Shown in pieces: positions 19,905 to 28,938 of a DNA stretch of 35,809 nt (within the stretch, counting starts at the first letter, position 1; each line of letters starts with the position of its first letter). A program made the position numbers and the translations under genes. Origin of the DNA: Spirochaetaceae bacterium (GTDB lineage: Bacteria; Spirochaetota; Spirochaetia; DSM-2461); the NCBI GenBank assembly GCA_016744925.1, contig JADGDJ010000021.1:1-35809 (forward strand). The letters run 5' to 3'. The notes under the pieces were generated by a model. It was not told the origin of the DNA. It saw only the letters and a program-made list of their open reading frames with translations, and did not search any database.

Positions 19905-20681
19905 TCAAAAACCGAGAGGGATACCATAATCATCAAAAGAAAAGAAGGCTGTCAGAACAATCGTCAGAATAGCCGCAAAGTATCGAACAACGAGGATGGC
20001 AATCATAATGGCAATCTGATATTTAATCGCCGTGAGAGGGAGTGCTCCCCCCAAAATCTGCCCGGTCATCATTCCCGGCAACGCTACGAGACCAATGGTT
20101 TCAATTGAGGCCAGTGTCGGATTGAGCGTTGTCATCAGAGCCTGCCGAAAATAAGGCCTGAGGGCTTCGATGCGGCTTCCGCTTAAGCTGAGAGAAGTGA
20201 AGTATTCCCGGCGGTTTTCATTAACTGAATTATAAAAATGATTAACTGCAACGATAATACTGTTCAGACTATTTCCCAGAAGCATTCCCGCCACAGGGAT
20301 CGTATACCTTGCCGCCAGAATGGTTTCGAGATCCACGATATAAGTATTGAAAAATATCAGCATGATCAGATTGGGGACTGCAAAAGAGAGGAACACAAGA
20401 GGGAGAAATCGAAGCTGCTGCTTGGAACAGCTTTTCATAACAGAGAAACTTGCGACTGTCATCATCAGAAGAACATAGGAAATATTGATAAGATTGTTAT
20501 CGAGCCTGAAGACATATTGTAGAAATACGCCGACTAATGATAATTGTATTATCATTCTCAAAATAGCCAGAATCATTCTCTTATTCAGTTTAAATCTGAG
20601 CTTGTAATTCATATAAGCCAGGGGAATAAGAAAGATAAGAAACCATAAATAATTCACATAGCTGATTCCACCAGTTTCCAT
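19905..20681 (-). CDS. fetB: FetB-like (UPF0014/YbbM) ABC exporter permease
   Basis: Hydrophobic; VGVFLQYVF, AARYTIPVAGMLLGNSLNSIIVAVNHF, LVALPGMMTGQILGGALPLTAIKYQIAIM. Track starts at 20732, but ATG at 20681 (METGGISYVNYLW) forms a TGATG overlap with the upstream ATPase. Confidence 0.85.
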   Translation of the reverse strand: METGGISYVNYLWFLIFLIPLAYMNYKLRFKLNKRMILAILRMIIQLSLVGVFLQYVFRLDNNLINISYVLLMMTVASFSVMKSCSKQQLRFLPLVFLSFAVPNLIMLIFFNTYIVDLETILAARYTIPVAGMLLGNSLNSIIVAVNHFYNSVNENRREYFTSLSLSGSRIEALRPYFRQALMTTLNPTLASIETIGLVALPGMMTGQILGGALPLTAIKYQIAIMIAILVVRYFAAILTIVLTAFFSFDDYGIPLGF

Positions 20682-21307
20682 CAAAGACCTCTTTTCCCAA
20701 TGGAGACTTTTCTTGTGATTGCATATTCCCATTGCGGATCATGAGAGACAATCAAAACCGTTTTCCCCGACTTGCCGATCCTGCTGACCACCATTTCTTT
20801 TAATTCCGAATCCAGAGCTGAAGTCACTTCATCTAACAACCAGATATCCCTGTCCAGAACCAGGCAGATGATAATCCCCAGCCTCTGCCTTTCACCGCCG
20901 GACAATTCCCGTATGTTTTTATGGATGAGATCCTGAGACAATTGAAACTCATCCATCAATTGCATTATTTTGGGCAAAGGAGAAGAGATATGTCTGTTAA
21001 TTTTATACTGAAAGATCTCTTCGATCAGGTCCTGAACGATTTCCTCGCGAAAATCGACGTCCTGACTGATATAGGAAATTTTTTGACGAACTGATTTTAA
21101 AGAGTGTTTATCAAGCGCTTGCCCGAAGAGAATCACTTCACCACTATGAGGTCGAATAAACCCGGGAATCATTCGCAGCAAAGAGGACTTACCACTTCCC
21201 GACGGACCGCTGAGCAGAATGAGTTCTCCTTTCTCCACCTTAAGATTAAAATTATCGTAAAGCGTATTTTCGCTATAAGTGAGACTTATATTTTTCAGTT
21301 CTATCAT
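20681..21307 (-). CDS. fetA: FetA-like (YbbL) ABC exporter ATP-binding protein
   Basis: 208 aa; Walker [16 protein letters not shown], signature LSGGERQRLGI, WLLDEVTSALD. Confidence 0.82.
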   Translation of the reverse strand: MIELKNISLTYSENTLYDNFNLKVEKGELILLSGPSGSGKSSLLRMIPGFIRPHSGEVILFGQALDKHSLKSVRQKISYISQDVDFREEIVQDLIEEIFQYKINRHISSPLPKIMQLMDEFQLSQDLIHKNIRELSGGERQRLGIIICLVLDRDIWLLDEVTSALDSELKEMVVSRIGKSGKTVLIVSHDPQWEYAITRKVSIGKRGL

Positions 21308-21353
21308 ATTATTCCTATCGGATTCGCTGATGTTCTCATCTTCCCGATAATGT

Positions 21354-21405
21354 TTGACCTCGTCAATAACTCATGCTAATCTTAGTTTGTTGTAATTACA
21401 ACAAA
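21354..21405 (+). promoter_or_regulatory. Promoter and operator of the ROK/sugar operon
   Basis: -35 TTGACC (21354-21359), 17-nt spacer, TAATCT (21377-21382); perfect 20-bp palindrome TTTGTTGTAATTACAACAAA (21386-21405) over the predicted TSS. Confidence 0.65.
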
Positions 21406-21430
21406 TATTTGTAGGAGTTTCTTCATAAAG

Positions 21431-22543
21431 ATGGCTAATCAACAAAAATCGGACAATATAATTAAGGTTCTGGAAACCTTATGGAGTACCAAAGGCGCAA
21501 GTCGTGCCGAAATTGCCAGAGCCATCAGGGTAGACCGATCCACAGTTGGAGCCATCGCTGAAACTTTATTAAGAAAAAACTTTGCTTATGAGAAAAGCGG
21601 ATCTATCAATGCGGGAAACACAGGACGCCCTCCTGTGATTCTTCAGTTAAATGATCTTTTCGCTTATACCATAGGCATTGAAATTTCCGCCGACCTGATC
21701 CATGTGAAAGCATCTGGGTATTGCGGAAACATCCTCTTCGAAAAGGAACTTCAGAAAAAAGCAGATTCTGACCGGCTGGATGATCTTTTTATCTCAATAA
21801 TTAAAAAAACTGAAAAAGAGTTAAAAGGTAAAACACAATTGGGATTGCAGGCTGTCGTCATTGCAGTCAGTGGAATAGTCAGCAGAGAAAAAGGGAGCAT
21901 TTTGGCGAGTTCTGATTTGGGAATCAGAAGGGAATACGCTCTAGCTCAAATTGTTGAAAAAGCCGTTTCCGCTCCTGTGTGGATTCTCAATGATGCTGAT
22001 TCATGTGCACTGGGAGAACAACTTTATGGAGATAGTACACTAAAAGATTTTCTTTTTGTTCTCGTTAATAAAAGAATAAAAAATAGCCCGCCAGCTATCA
22101 ATGCGGGACTGGGAATCATTCTCGACGGCAATCTGAGAGAAGCCCACTCGGGTCGTGGGAGGGAATTTAGAAGCCCTCTTCTAGCACCGGATTCATCATC
22201 ACAATTCCTGGCGGCAGAACAGCTTCTGCAAGAAATGATATCACCGGAACAAGCCTGGAAAAATTTTATAAATGAATTAGGCTTAACATTGGCTTTCCTT
22301 GTTCACGCTTTAGATATTGAACACATTATACTCGGTGGAGATGCTGCAGGAGATGACTTTAAACTCTTCTCTGAAAGAGTTAGCTACCATGTAAATCATA
22401 ATACGGGAATATACGAAAGAGTTCCTGTAATTCTGAAGAAACCTACTGCCGGCTCTAGGCCTGTTGCCTATGGCGCTTCTGCCGCTGCTGTTAAATTACT
22501 GTTTCAGACAAGGCGGTTTTCAATTGAGAATATTGGTGTCTGA
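21431..22543 (+). CDS. ROK-family transcriptional regulator
   Basis: 370 aa; N-terminal wHTH (GASRAEIARAIRVDRSTVGAIAETLL) and ROK domain (GIEISADLIHVKASG, NDADSCALGEQLYG). Confidence 0.87.
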   Translation: MANQQKSDNIIKVLETLWSTKGASRAEIARAIRVDRSTVGAIAETLLRKNFAYEKSGSINAGNTGRPPVILQLNDLFAYTIGIEISADLIHVKASGYCGNILFEKELQKKADSDRLDDLFISIIKKTEKELKGKTQLGLQAVVIAVSGIVSREKGSILASSDLGIRREYALAQIVEKAVSAPVWILNDADSCALGEQLYGDSTLKDFLFVLVNKRIKNSPPAINAGLGIILDGNLREAHSGRGREFRSPLLAPDSSSQFLAAEQLLQEMISPEQAWKNFINELGLTLAFLVHALDIEHIILGGDAAGDDFKLFSERVSYHVNHNTGIYERVPVILKKPTAGSRPVAYGASAAAVKLLFQTRRFSIENIGV

Positions 22544-22568
22544 CACCATATAAATAACGGAGGAATAT

Positions 22569-23792
22569 ATGAAAAAAATGTTTTTTGCATGCCTGATGGT
22601 TCTGCTAGTATTTTCAGTATCGGCTGGTGGAGCCACTGAAGAAACTCCAGATAAACTGGTTTATCTCACACCGGCCTGGGGAGCTCCATCCGATGAAATT
22701 GTAGCAGCATTCGAAGCGGAAACAGGAATAAAGCTGGAAGTGGCAACGATAGATATCGAAGGATCCAGAAACCGGGTTTTAACAGCAGCAGCCGGGAAAA
22801 CCAATCCGGCAGATGTAATTTTTGTCAGTGCTGATACATATTCAACTTTTCAGAGTGCTGGTGCCATCCAATCTCTCGATAATCTGGCTGGAAAAGAAAT
22901 GCTCGAGTCACTCACAGGAGTTGATCAGTTCATAATAGATAAAAGTCTTTGGGCCGTGCCTCTTTATCAACAGATGGTTATGCTAGACTACGACAAATCA
23001 GCTTTCGAAGCGATCGGAGTCTCAGTTGATGACATCACAACATGGGATGATTTTGAGAAAGCCCTTATGACTATGAAAGAAAAGGGACTTTACGAGTATC
23101 CCTATGCAGCGGGGATTCGTGCCTGGACCTGGTATATTACCGCTCTTTCTGCCGGATCAGATCTCTTTGATGAAGACAACAATCCACTTTTCGACGATCC
23201 CTCTGATCCCGGATACAAAGCATTCGAAAGAGTTCTCGGATTCTACAAAAAGGGCTTAATTTCCCCGGAGAGACTCAGTTCTCCCAACCCTCACCCCTCA
23301 TTCTGGTCCGGTCAGGCAGCAGTTCATCAGGCATGGCAGGGAAGTCTTGGAATTGCCAATAATGCAGAAAAAAGCCAGGTTGCTCCCAATGGTGCCTACC
23401 TTGTATTCCCCGAAGAGGGCAACACCTGGTTGCTTCCAGCCGGTTTAACCATCAGCAGTTTTACTGACTATCCAGAAGCATCAATGAAACTCGTCGATTT
23501 TCTTACAAAAGACATGATGCAGAGACACCTTTTCTCTGCCAACGGACTCTTTCCTGCAAATCTCGACACTTTTGCAGCTCTCGGTAATGAAAACGCTATA
23601 GAAGGTTACGAAGAAATGGCTGAACAGGGAAAACACATTGTGTCTCTCCCCTACGATCAGCCATGGTACATAGAATTTGAAAAAGAAGTAGAACAATCTA
23701 TGCTCAGGGTAGCCAGAGGCGACCAGAGTACTGCTGCAGCTCTCAAAGAGCTGGGAAATTTCGCAAGAGATTTAAAAGCTGAATACGAATAA
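22569..23792 (+). CDS. CUT1-type sugar ABC substrate-binding protein
   Basis: 407 aa; signal peptide; SBP_bac_1 pattern (TWDDFEKALMTMKEKG, FWSGQAAVHQAWQGSLGI, LPAGLTISSFTDYPEASMKLVDFLTKD). Confidence 0.83.
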   Translation: MKKMFFACLMVLLVFSVSAGGATEETPDKLVYLTPAWGAPSDEIVAAFEAETGIKLEVATIDIEGSRNRVLTAAAGKTNPADVIFVSADTYSTFQSAGAIQSLDNLAGKEMLESLTGVDQFIIDKSLWAVPLYQQMVMLDYDKSAFEAIGVSVDDITTWDDFEKALMTMKEKGLYEYPYAAGIRAWTWYITALSAGSDLFDEDNNPLFDDPSDPGYKAFERVLGFYKKGLISPERLSSPNPHPSFWSGQAAVHQAWQGSLGIANNAEKSQVAPNGAYLVFPEEGNTWLLPAGLTISSFTDYPEASMKLVDFLTKDMMQRHLFSANGLFPANLDTFAALGNENAIEGYEEMAEQGKHIVSLPYDQPWYIEFEKEVEQSMLRVARGDQSTAAALKELGNFARDLKAEYE

Positions 23793-23800
23793 TTAACAAT

Positions 23801-23832
23801 CCGGCATTTCTCACAATAAAGAGAAGTGCCGG
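23801..23832 (+). terminator. Intercistronic hairpin after the SBP gene
   Basis: CCGGCATTTCTC / GAGAAGTGCCGG, 12-bp stem with one T-G wobble, 8-nt loop; weak downstream U-tract (TTCTCATTT). Confidence 0.55.
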
Positions 23833-23857
23833 TTCTCATTTAAAGGAAATAAATACA

Positions 23858-24754
23858 ATGAAAAATATGAACCTCAGATCTTGGCTTGATGATGAGAAAC
23901 ACCTGGCCTATGTGATTCTGATTCCCGCTATTTCACTGATTTTGACTTTCGGACATATTCCGGCACTCTCATCATTGAGATTGGCTTTTATGAAATACAA
24001 TATTAAAATGCCCGGAAAAATAGGCTATATAGGATTTGAAAATTTTGTCCATGTATTGACTGATCCCGATTTCCACGCATCTTTACTGAGAGTTCTTTTT
24101 TTCTTAATCTGTTCATTATTTCTTGTCTTAGCCATTGCGTTGATATTCTCCCTTCTTCTCAATCAGGAATTCAAAGGCCTCGGTTTGATCCGAACAATAG
24201 TGATCGTGCCATGGGCTATTCCTCCTGTCGTTTCGGGACATATGTGGAAATGGATTTTCAATGGTGAGTTCGGAGTTTTTAACGGTCTGCTGTTCCAGAT
24301 GGGAATCATAGAAGAATATCATTTCTGGTTAACCGGTCAAATCCCAGCCCTTCTTATCGCCTCGCTGATTTTTGTCTGGCGTTTTGTTCCTTTCGTAACA
24401 ATCCTTTTTCTCGGAGTGCTCCAGTCCATTCCGAAAGATATTTATGAAAGTGCATCTGTCGATGGAGCCGGTATAATAAGGCGTTTTACAGCAATCACAT
24501 TGCCTTCGCTTATGACAATAGGAGCTATAGCTATAGTCCTAACCGCCATAGCCGGTTTCAATGTTTTTGATGAAATATTTGCATTGATGGGATCTCAGGA
24601 AATAACTCAGACACCTATGATATATAACTATGAAACGACATTTATTATGGGCCGTTTCGGCAGAGGAGCTGCCATGGCCTATCTGACAGGACTCATACTA
24701 TTCTGTTTTTCATTTGTATATATGCGCATGTCACTCAAGGAGCAGGATGTATGA
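23858..24754 (+). CDS. CUT1-type sugar ABC permease (MalF-like)
   Basis: 298 aa; IPKDIYESASVDGAGIIRRFTAITLPSLMT EAA-type loop. Confidence 0.87.
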   Translation: MKNMNLRSWLDDEKHLAYVILIPAISLILTFGHIPALSSLRLAFMKYNIKMPGKIGYIGFENFVHVLTDPDFHASLLRVLFFLICSLFLVLAIALIFSLLLNQEFKGLGLIRTIVIVPWAIPPVVSGHMWKWIFNGEFGVFNGLLFQMGIIEEYHFWLTGQIPALLIASLIFVWRFVPFVTILFLGVLQSIPKDIYESASVDGAGIIRRFTAITLPSLMTIGAIAIVLTAIAGFNVFDEIFALMGSQEITQTPMIYNYETTFIMGRFGRGAAMAYLTGLILFCFSFVYMRMSLKEQDV

Positions 24755-25623
24755 TTTCAAAAAGAAAGACTCTTCAGACGGCCATTATATACAGCCTGTC
24801 ACTGATTCTGCTGCTTTGGAGCCTCAGCCCCATTATATGGATTTTCATTTCATCCATTTCATCGAGAGCGGATTTGTATTCTGTCCCTCCCCAATGGTTC
24901 CCGTCAAACCCGACATTGAAGGCTTACAATACAGTTCTGGTCGAAGGTGAGGGATTCAGAGGCGGTGGAGGGCAGTCGGCGTCAACACTTATTAGAACAG
25001 GACTATTTAACTCTATAATTATCGCTTCCTGCACGACTTTACTGGTTATGGCAGTAGCCCCGCTACTCGGTTATGTCTTCGGAAGGCTTCGCTTTCCCGG
25101 AAGGAATTTCTTCTTCTATCTGATTCTGGCTCTTATAGCCCTTCCCGGCTGGCCGATCATTATAGGACTTTTCCCCATGATGGCCACTCTGAAACTACTC
25201 GATACGAAACTAGGGCTGATCCTTTTACTCTTTACCTACAGGATCCCCTTTGAGATGTGGTTCATGACAGGTTATTTCCGCTCGGTTCCTTCAGAGATAG
25301 AAGAAGCCGCGAGAATAGACGGATGTACCAGGTTGGAGGCTCTGTATAAAATCATTATCCATATGGTCAAACCCGGCATTATTTCAGTTTCTATAATATC
25401 TTTTCTCCACTCGTGGAATACATTCCTCATCCCTTTAATCATGGCCTACACACTACAATCAAAACCGCTTACTGTGACCATTACAGAGTTCGTCGGCCAG
25501 TATTTTGTACAGTGGGAACTCATGTCAGCCGCAACAGTTATTGCGATCATTCCCCCGGTTATTATGGTGGGAATCTTTCAAAAATACATCATAAAAGGAC
25601 TCTCTGCCGGTGCAATCAAATAA
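24751..25623 (+). CDS. CUT1-type sugar ABC permease (MalG-like)
   Basis: 290 aa; VPSEIEEAARIDGCTRLEALYKIIIHMVKPGIISVSI EAA loop; 4-nt overlap with upstream permease. Confidence 0.87.
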   Translation: MISKRKTLQTAIIYSLSLILLLWSLSPIIWIFISSISSRADLYSVPPQWFPSNPTLKAYNTVLVEGEGFRGGGGQSASTLIRTGLFNSIIIASCTTLLVMAVAPLLGYVFGRLRFPGRNFFFYLILALIALPGWPIIIGLFPMMATLKLLDTKLGLILLLFTYRIPFEMWFMTGYFRSVPSEIEEAARIDGCTRLEALYKIIIHMVKPGIISVSIISFLHSWNTFLIPLIMAYTLQSKPLTVTITEFVGQYFVQWELMSAATVIAIIPPVIMVGIFQKYIIKGLSAGAIK

Positions 25624-27457
25624 AAATTCCCGGAGCAGAGCTCCGAGGTATTCTGGCCCGCCGAATAAACTATCCGACATGCTCGGTGATATCCCTTTTT
25701 CTCCGATCCGTATAGTCGATGATTCTTCGGGGTTCTGGAAATGCTCGGAGCCGGATTTAAAGAAATATACTTTAGGCGACCAGCTCCCTGAAAAAACATC
25801 ATTGAGGATAGGAGAGAACCCCGGTCTTTTAAAGTTGGGATATGATTCTTTCAGCATGAAAATTACACCGGAGGAAACACAAATCCTTGGTACGAATGAG
25901 AGGAGTTCTGTATATGCCATCAGGCTTCTGGGGGAATTTGCCACAATGGGTGGTGGAGAAGTCCCAACAGGGATAATTGAAGATGGATCCGTGATTGAAG
26001 ATCGCGGCTATATGCTCGATGTGAGTAGAGGAAGGATTCCCCGAAAACATCAATTCATCCGTCTTCTCGACTATTTAAGTCTGCTGCGCTACAACCATCT
26101 TGAGCTGTATTTTGAGCACACCTTTGCCTATAAAAACCATGAAACAGTGTGGAAAGACTGGTCCCCTCTTAGCTCTGAAGACATTATTTTTCTTGACAGA
26201 GAATGCCGGATTCGTGGGATAGAGCTGGTTCCCAATCAAAATTCATTCGGTCATATGCGTACATGGCTGGAACACAAAGAGTACAAACATCTTGCTGAAT
26301 GTCCCGAAGGATTTGAAGATCCCTGGGGATCATGGAGAGACTACCCCTTCTCATTTTCACCTGTTGAACCGGAAGTATTCACACTTCTCGAAGAACTCTA
26401 TGATGAATTACTCCCCCATTTTTCAAGTACCCGTTTTAATGTTGGTCTCGACGAAACCTTCGACCTTTCCCAGGGAAAAAGCAAACAGCTCTGTGATGTA
26501 TCGGGAAAAGGAAGAGTCTATCTCGACTACCTGAAACAAGTGCACCAGATGGTAAATAATAGGAATCACAAAATGCTCTTCTGGGGAGACATAATCCAAA
26601 ACCATGAAGAACTGGTAGACGAACTCCCTCCCGAAGTTACCGCCGTGGAATGGGGATATGAGGATGATCATGATTTTGACGGACGAAGCCGCAAACTAAA
26701 AGAGAATAGAATAGAATTTATCAACGCTCCGGGAACCTCGCTTTGGAACACGGCAGCCGGTCGCTACAACATAGCTTGTAAAAACATTGACATCGCTGTC
26801 GATGCCTTGGAAAAATATGAAGGGACTGGTCTATTGCTAACCGATTGGGGCGACAATGGACACATCCCTCCCCCCGATTTATCCTGGCCTCTAATTGCCT
26901 ATTCAGCCTTCAGAAGCTGGCAGGGAATAGAGTTGGAAATTAAGAATCCGGTTCGTTGGTATTTAAAGTCCATTCTATTGGCTGAACCGGAACAGATTGG
27001 ACAATTGGAAAATATTTATTTGCACATATCCAATCTCGATGAAATGGCCGGCAGTAAGATTATGAACGGTTCCGTTTTATGTACGGCTCTTTTTACTTTT
27101 GATACACCCAACGGGAAAGGGATTCTCGACAATTTACCTCAAGAGAAAATTGGTATTTTTGAAACTCTCATTGAGCAGACAAAAAAAGAACTCAATGAAT
27201 TGGAAGGTAATATGAGTCCCTCGCTGGAGAAATTTGTGGAGGATATCAGATTCGCCCTCTTGCTTGCCTCCTACGGCCTGGAAGCCTTAAAATGGCATAT
27301 GAACTGTGGTATTCCGGAAAAAATCCAAAATAAATACAGTGAATTAGAAGCAAAACTCAGAACTCTCTGGCATAGGGACTATAGAGATGGTGGATATGAC
27401 TTTTCTATATCACACCTCAATAAAATTGTACTTCACTCAAATAAACAGGAGAAATAA
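25610..27457 (+). CDS. GH20-like beta-N-acetylhexosaminidase family protein, no signal peptide
   Basis: 615 aa; EDRGYMLDVSRGRIPRKHQFIRLLDYLSLLRYNHLELYFE, PNQNSFGHMRTWLEHKEYKHLAE, NVGLDETFDL (catalytic D-E pair). GTG start overlaps permease by 14 nt; alternative ATG at 25679. Confidence 0.78.
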   Translation: MQSNKNSRSRAPRYSGPPNKLSDMLGDIPFSPIRIVDDSSGFWKCSEPDLKKYTLGDQLPEKTSLRIGENPGLLKLGYDSFSMKITPEETQILGTNERSSVYAIRLLGEFATMGGGEVPTGIIEDGSVIEDRGYMLDVSRGRIPRKHQFIRLLDYLSLLRYNHLELYFEHTFAYKNHETVWKDWSPLSSEDIIFLDRECRIRGIELVPNQNSFGHMRTWLEHKEYKHLAECPEGFEDPWGSWRDYPFSFSPVEPEVFTLLEELYDELLPHFSSTRFNVGLDETFDLSQGKSKQLCDVSGKGRVYLDYLKQVHQMVNNRNHKMLFWGDIIQNHEELVDELPPEVTAVEWGYEDDHDFDGRSRKLKENRIEFINAPGTSLWNTAAGRYNIACKNIDIAVDALEKYEGTGLLLTDWGDNGHIPPPDLSWPLIAYSAFRSWQGIELEIKNPVRWYLKSILLAEPEQIGQLENIYLHISNLDEMAGSKIMNGSVLCTALFTFDTPNGKGILDNLPQEKIGIFETLIEQTKKELNELEGNMSPSLEKFVEDIRFALLLASYGLEALKWHMNCGIPEKIQNKYSELEAKLRTLWHRDYRDGGYDFSISHLNKIVLHSNKQEK

Positions 27458-28675
27458 ATGAACAAATTCAAATTTGGAATCGAAGTTTTAGAAGACAAAA
27501 AAGTACTCTTGTCTGGATTAAAAGACAAACGGATCGCTCTGCTGGGACATCCCGCTTCTGTTGATGCTCAGCTCAGTTCTTCTGTTCTCAGAATGAAAAA
27601 TCTCGCTACTAAATATAATTTCAATCTCTCAGCGCTCCTGGGACCACAACATGGATTCTACGGTGAAAAACAGGATAATATGATTGAAAGTGATGATTCG
27701 AAAGATGATTCGACTGGATTAAAAATATTCAGTCTCTATGGAACAACACGTAGGCTGACAGAAGAGATGATCGACTCATTCGATGTCTTGTTTATCGATT
27801 TACAGGATGTGGGTGTCCGTGTTTATACTTTCCTGACGACTCTCTGTTATATTTTAGAAGATTTGTCCCGATACAAAGGCAAATCAGTCATAGTTCTGGA
27901 TCGCCCCAACCCTACAGGCAGAGCGATGGAAGGTCTTATTCTAAAGGAGGGATGGGAGAGTTTTGTCGGAGTAACATCTGTCCCCATGCAGCACGGTTTG
28001 ACACTGGGGGAATTTGCCTTATGGTATAAGAATAAAAAATCTCTCCCAACGCTTCTCACCGTTGTTCCCATGGAGGGATATACTCCGGAAGATATAAAGA
28101 ATGCCTGGCCGAAAGAGCGGATTTGGGTTCAACCTAGCCCGAATATGCCTGCGCTGTACACTGCCAGACCCTATGCGGGAACTGTAATACTGGAGGGGAC
28201 AACTCTTTCTGAAGCCAGAGGAACAACAAGGCCACTTTCAATGCTAGGACATCCCCTGGTGAATTGGGATGCCGTTTTATATTGGTTGAAAAAGAATGCC
28301 TCAGAAGCCTTAAAGGGATGTTTTATCAGACAAGTTATATTTCAACCGACTTTTCACAAACACGCCGGTATTCCGACTCCCGGTTTTGAAATTATTACAG
28401 AAGGTGAATTTTACAATCCTTCCCTTTTTAAACCCTATCTTCTTATTTCTGCAATATTAAAAGCCATCCATCAGCTCCAGCCGGAACTGGAATTATGGAC
28501 AACTCCTCCCTATGAGTATGAATATGAAAAAACACCTGTAGATGTCATAACCGGAGGGACAACATTCAGAGAATGGGTAGAATCTGAGAAATCAACCATA
28601 GGCGAAATGTCAGAGTGGATTGATCGGGATATTAAAAAATGGAAAGATGATGTCAAAATATATTATCTTTATTGA
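27458..28675 (+). CDS. NamZ/DUF1343 family (exo-beta-N-acetylmuramidase-like), no signal peptide
   Basis: 405 aa; LLGPQHGFYGEKQDNMIES, FDVLFIDLQDVGVRVYTFLTTLCYIL, VIVLDRPNPTGRAMEGLIL, YAGTVILEGTTLSEARGTTRPL are hallmark DUF1343 motifs. Confidence 0.9.
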   Translation: MNKFKFGIEVLEDKKVLLSGLKDKRIALLGHPASVDAQLSSSVLRMKNLATKYNFNLSALLGPQHGFYGEKQDNMIESDDSKDDSTGLKIFSLYGTTRRLTEEMIDSFDVLFIDLQDVGVRVYTFLTTLCYILEDLSRYKGKSVIVLDRPNPTGRAMEGLILKEGWESFVGVTSVPMQHGLTLGEFALWYKNKKSLPTLLTVVPMEGYTPEDIKNAWPKERIWVQPSPNMPALYTARPYAGTVILEGTTLSEARGTTRPLSMLGHPLVNWDAVLYWLKKNASEALKGCFIRQVIFQPTFHKHAGIPTPGFEIITEGEFYNPSLFKPYLLISAILKAIHQLQPELELWTTPPYEYEYEKTPVDVITGGTTFREWVESEKSTIGEMSEWIDRDIKKWKDDVKIYYLY

Positions 28676-28711
28676 GGCTTAATAAAATCGAGAATCAATT
28701 AACTTTTTCAC

Positions 28712-28740
28712 AGGGGGGGCACAAACAGCCCCCTCTCATT
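28712..28740 (+). terminator. Possible terminator of the sugar operon
   Basis: GGGGGC-ACAAACA-GCCCCC hairpin ~40 nt after the NamZ-like stop; U-tract weak. Confidence 0.45.
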
Positions 28741-28839
28741 TCCATCTGTGTTTTGATAAGAAAACATCTCCCGCCATTCGCCCCCAATTCTATTTTAGAG
28801 GGGAAAATCACCTTTAAAAATGATGACACAACATAAATC

Positions 28840-28906
28840 TTGAACAATCACTCAAAATAATGATTGACCATTGGTGATTTACAAGCTAACTTGAACGAAC
28901 ATTCAA
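28840..28906 (+). promoter_or_regulatory. Pair of related 16-bp inverted-repeat operators upstream of the DsbA/FrnE-like gene
   Basis: TTGAACAATCACTCAA (28840-28855) and TTGAACGAACATTCAA (28891-28906), 13/16 identical, centres 51 bp apart; TTGACC at 28864-28869 between them as possible -35. Confidence 0.5.
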
Positions 28907-28938
28907 CTTATATGTCAATTTTAATAAAAGGAAATGAG

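Noticed and set aside
21104-21379. 91-aa + strand ORF upstream of the ROK gene
   Set aside because: Mostly antisense to the fetA-like gene, no RBS or domain.
22534-22548. TGGTGT-CTG-ACACCA small palindrome containing the ROK stop codon
   Set aside because: Only a 6-bp stem, no U-tract; likely chance. Not convincing as a regulatory element.
25631-25645. CGGAGC-AGA-GCTCCG hairpin near the GH20 start
   Set aside because: Perfect but short; could be inside coding sequence if the GTG start is used. Noted but not called.
25525-25944. 139-aa - strand ORF across the permease/GH20 junction
   Set aside because: Shadow ORF opposite well-supported coding sequence.
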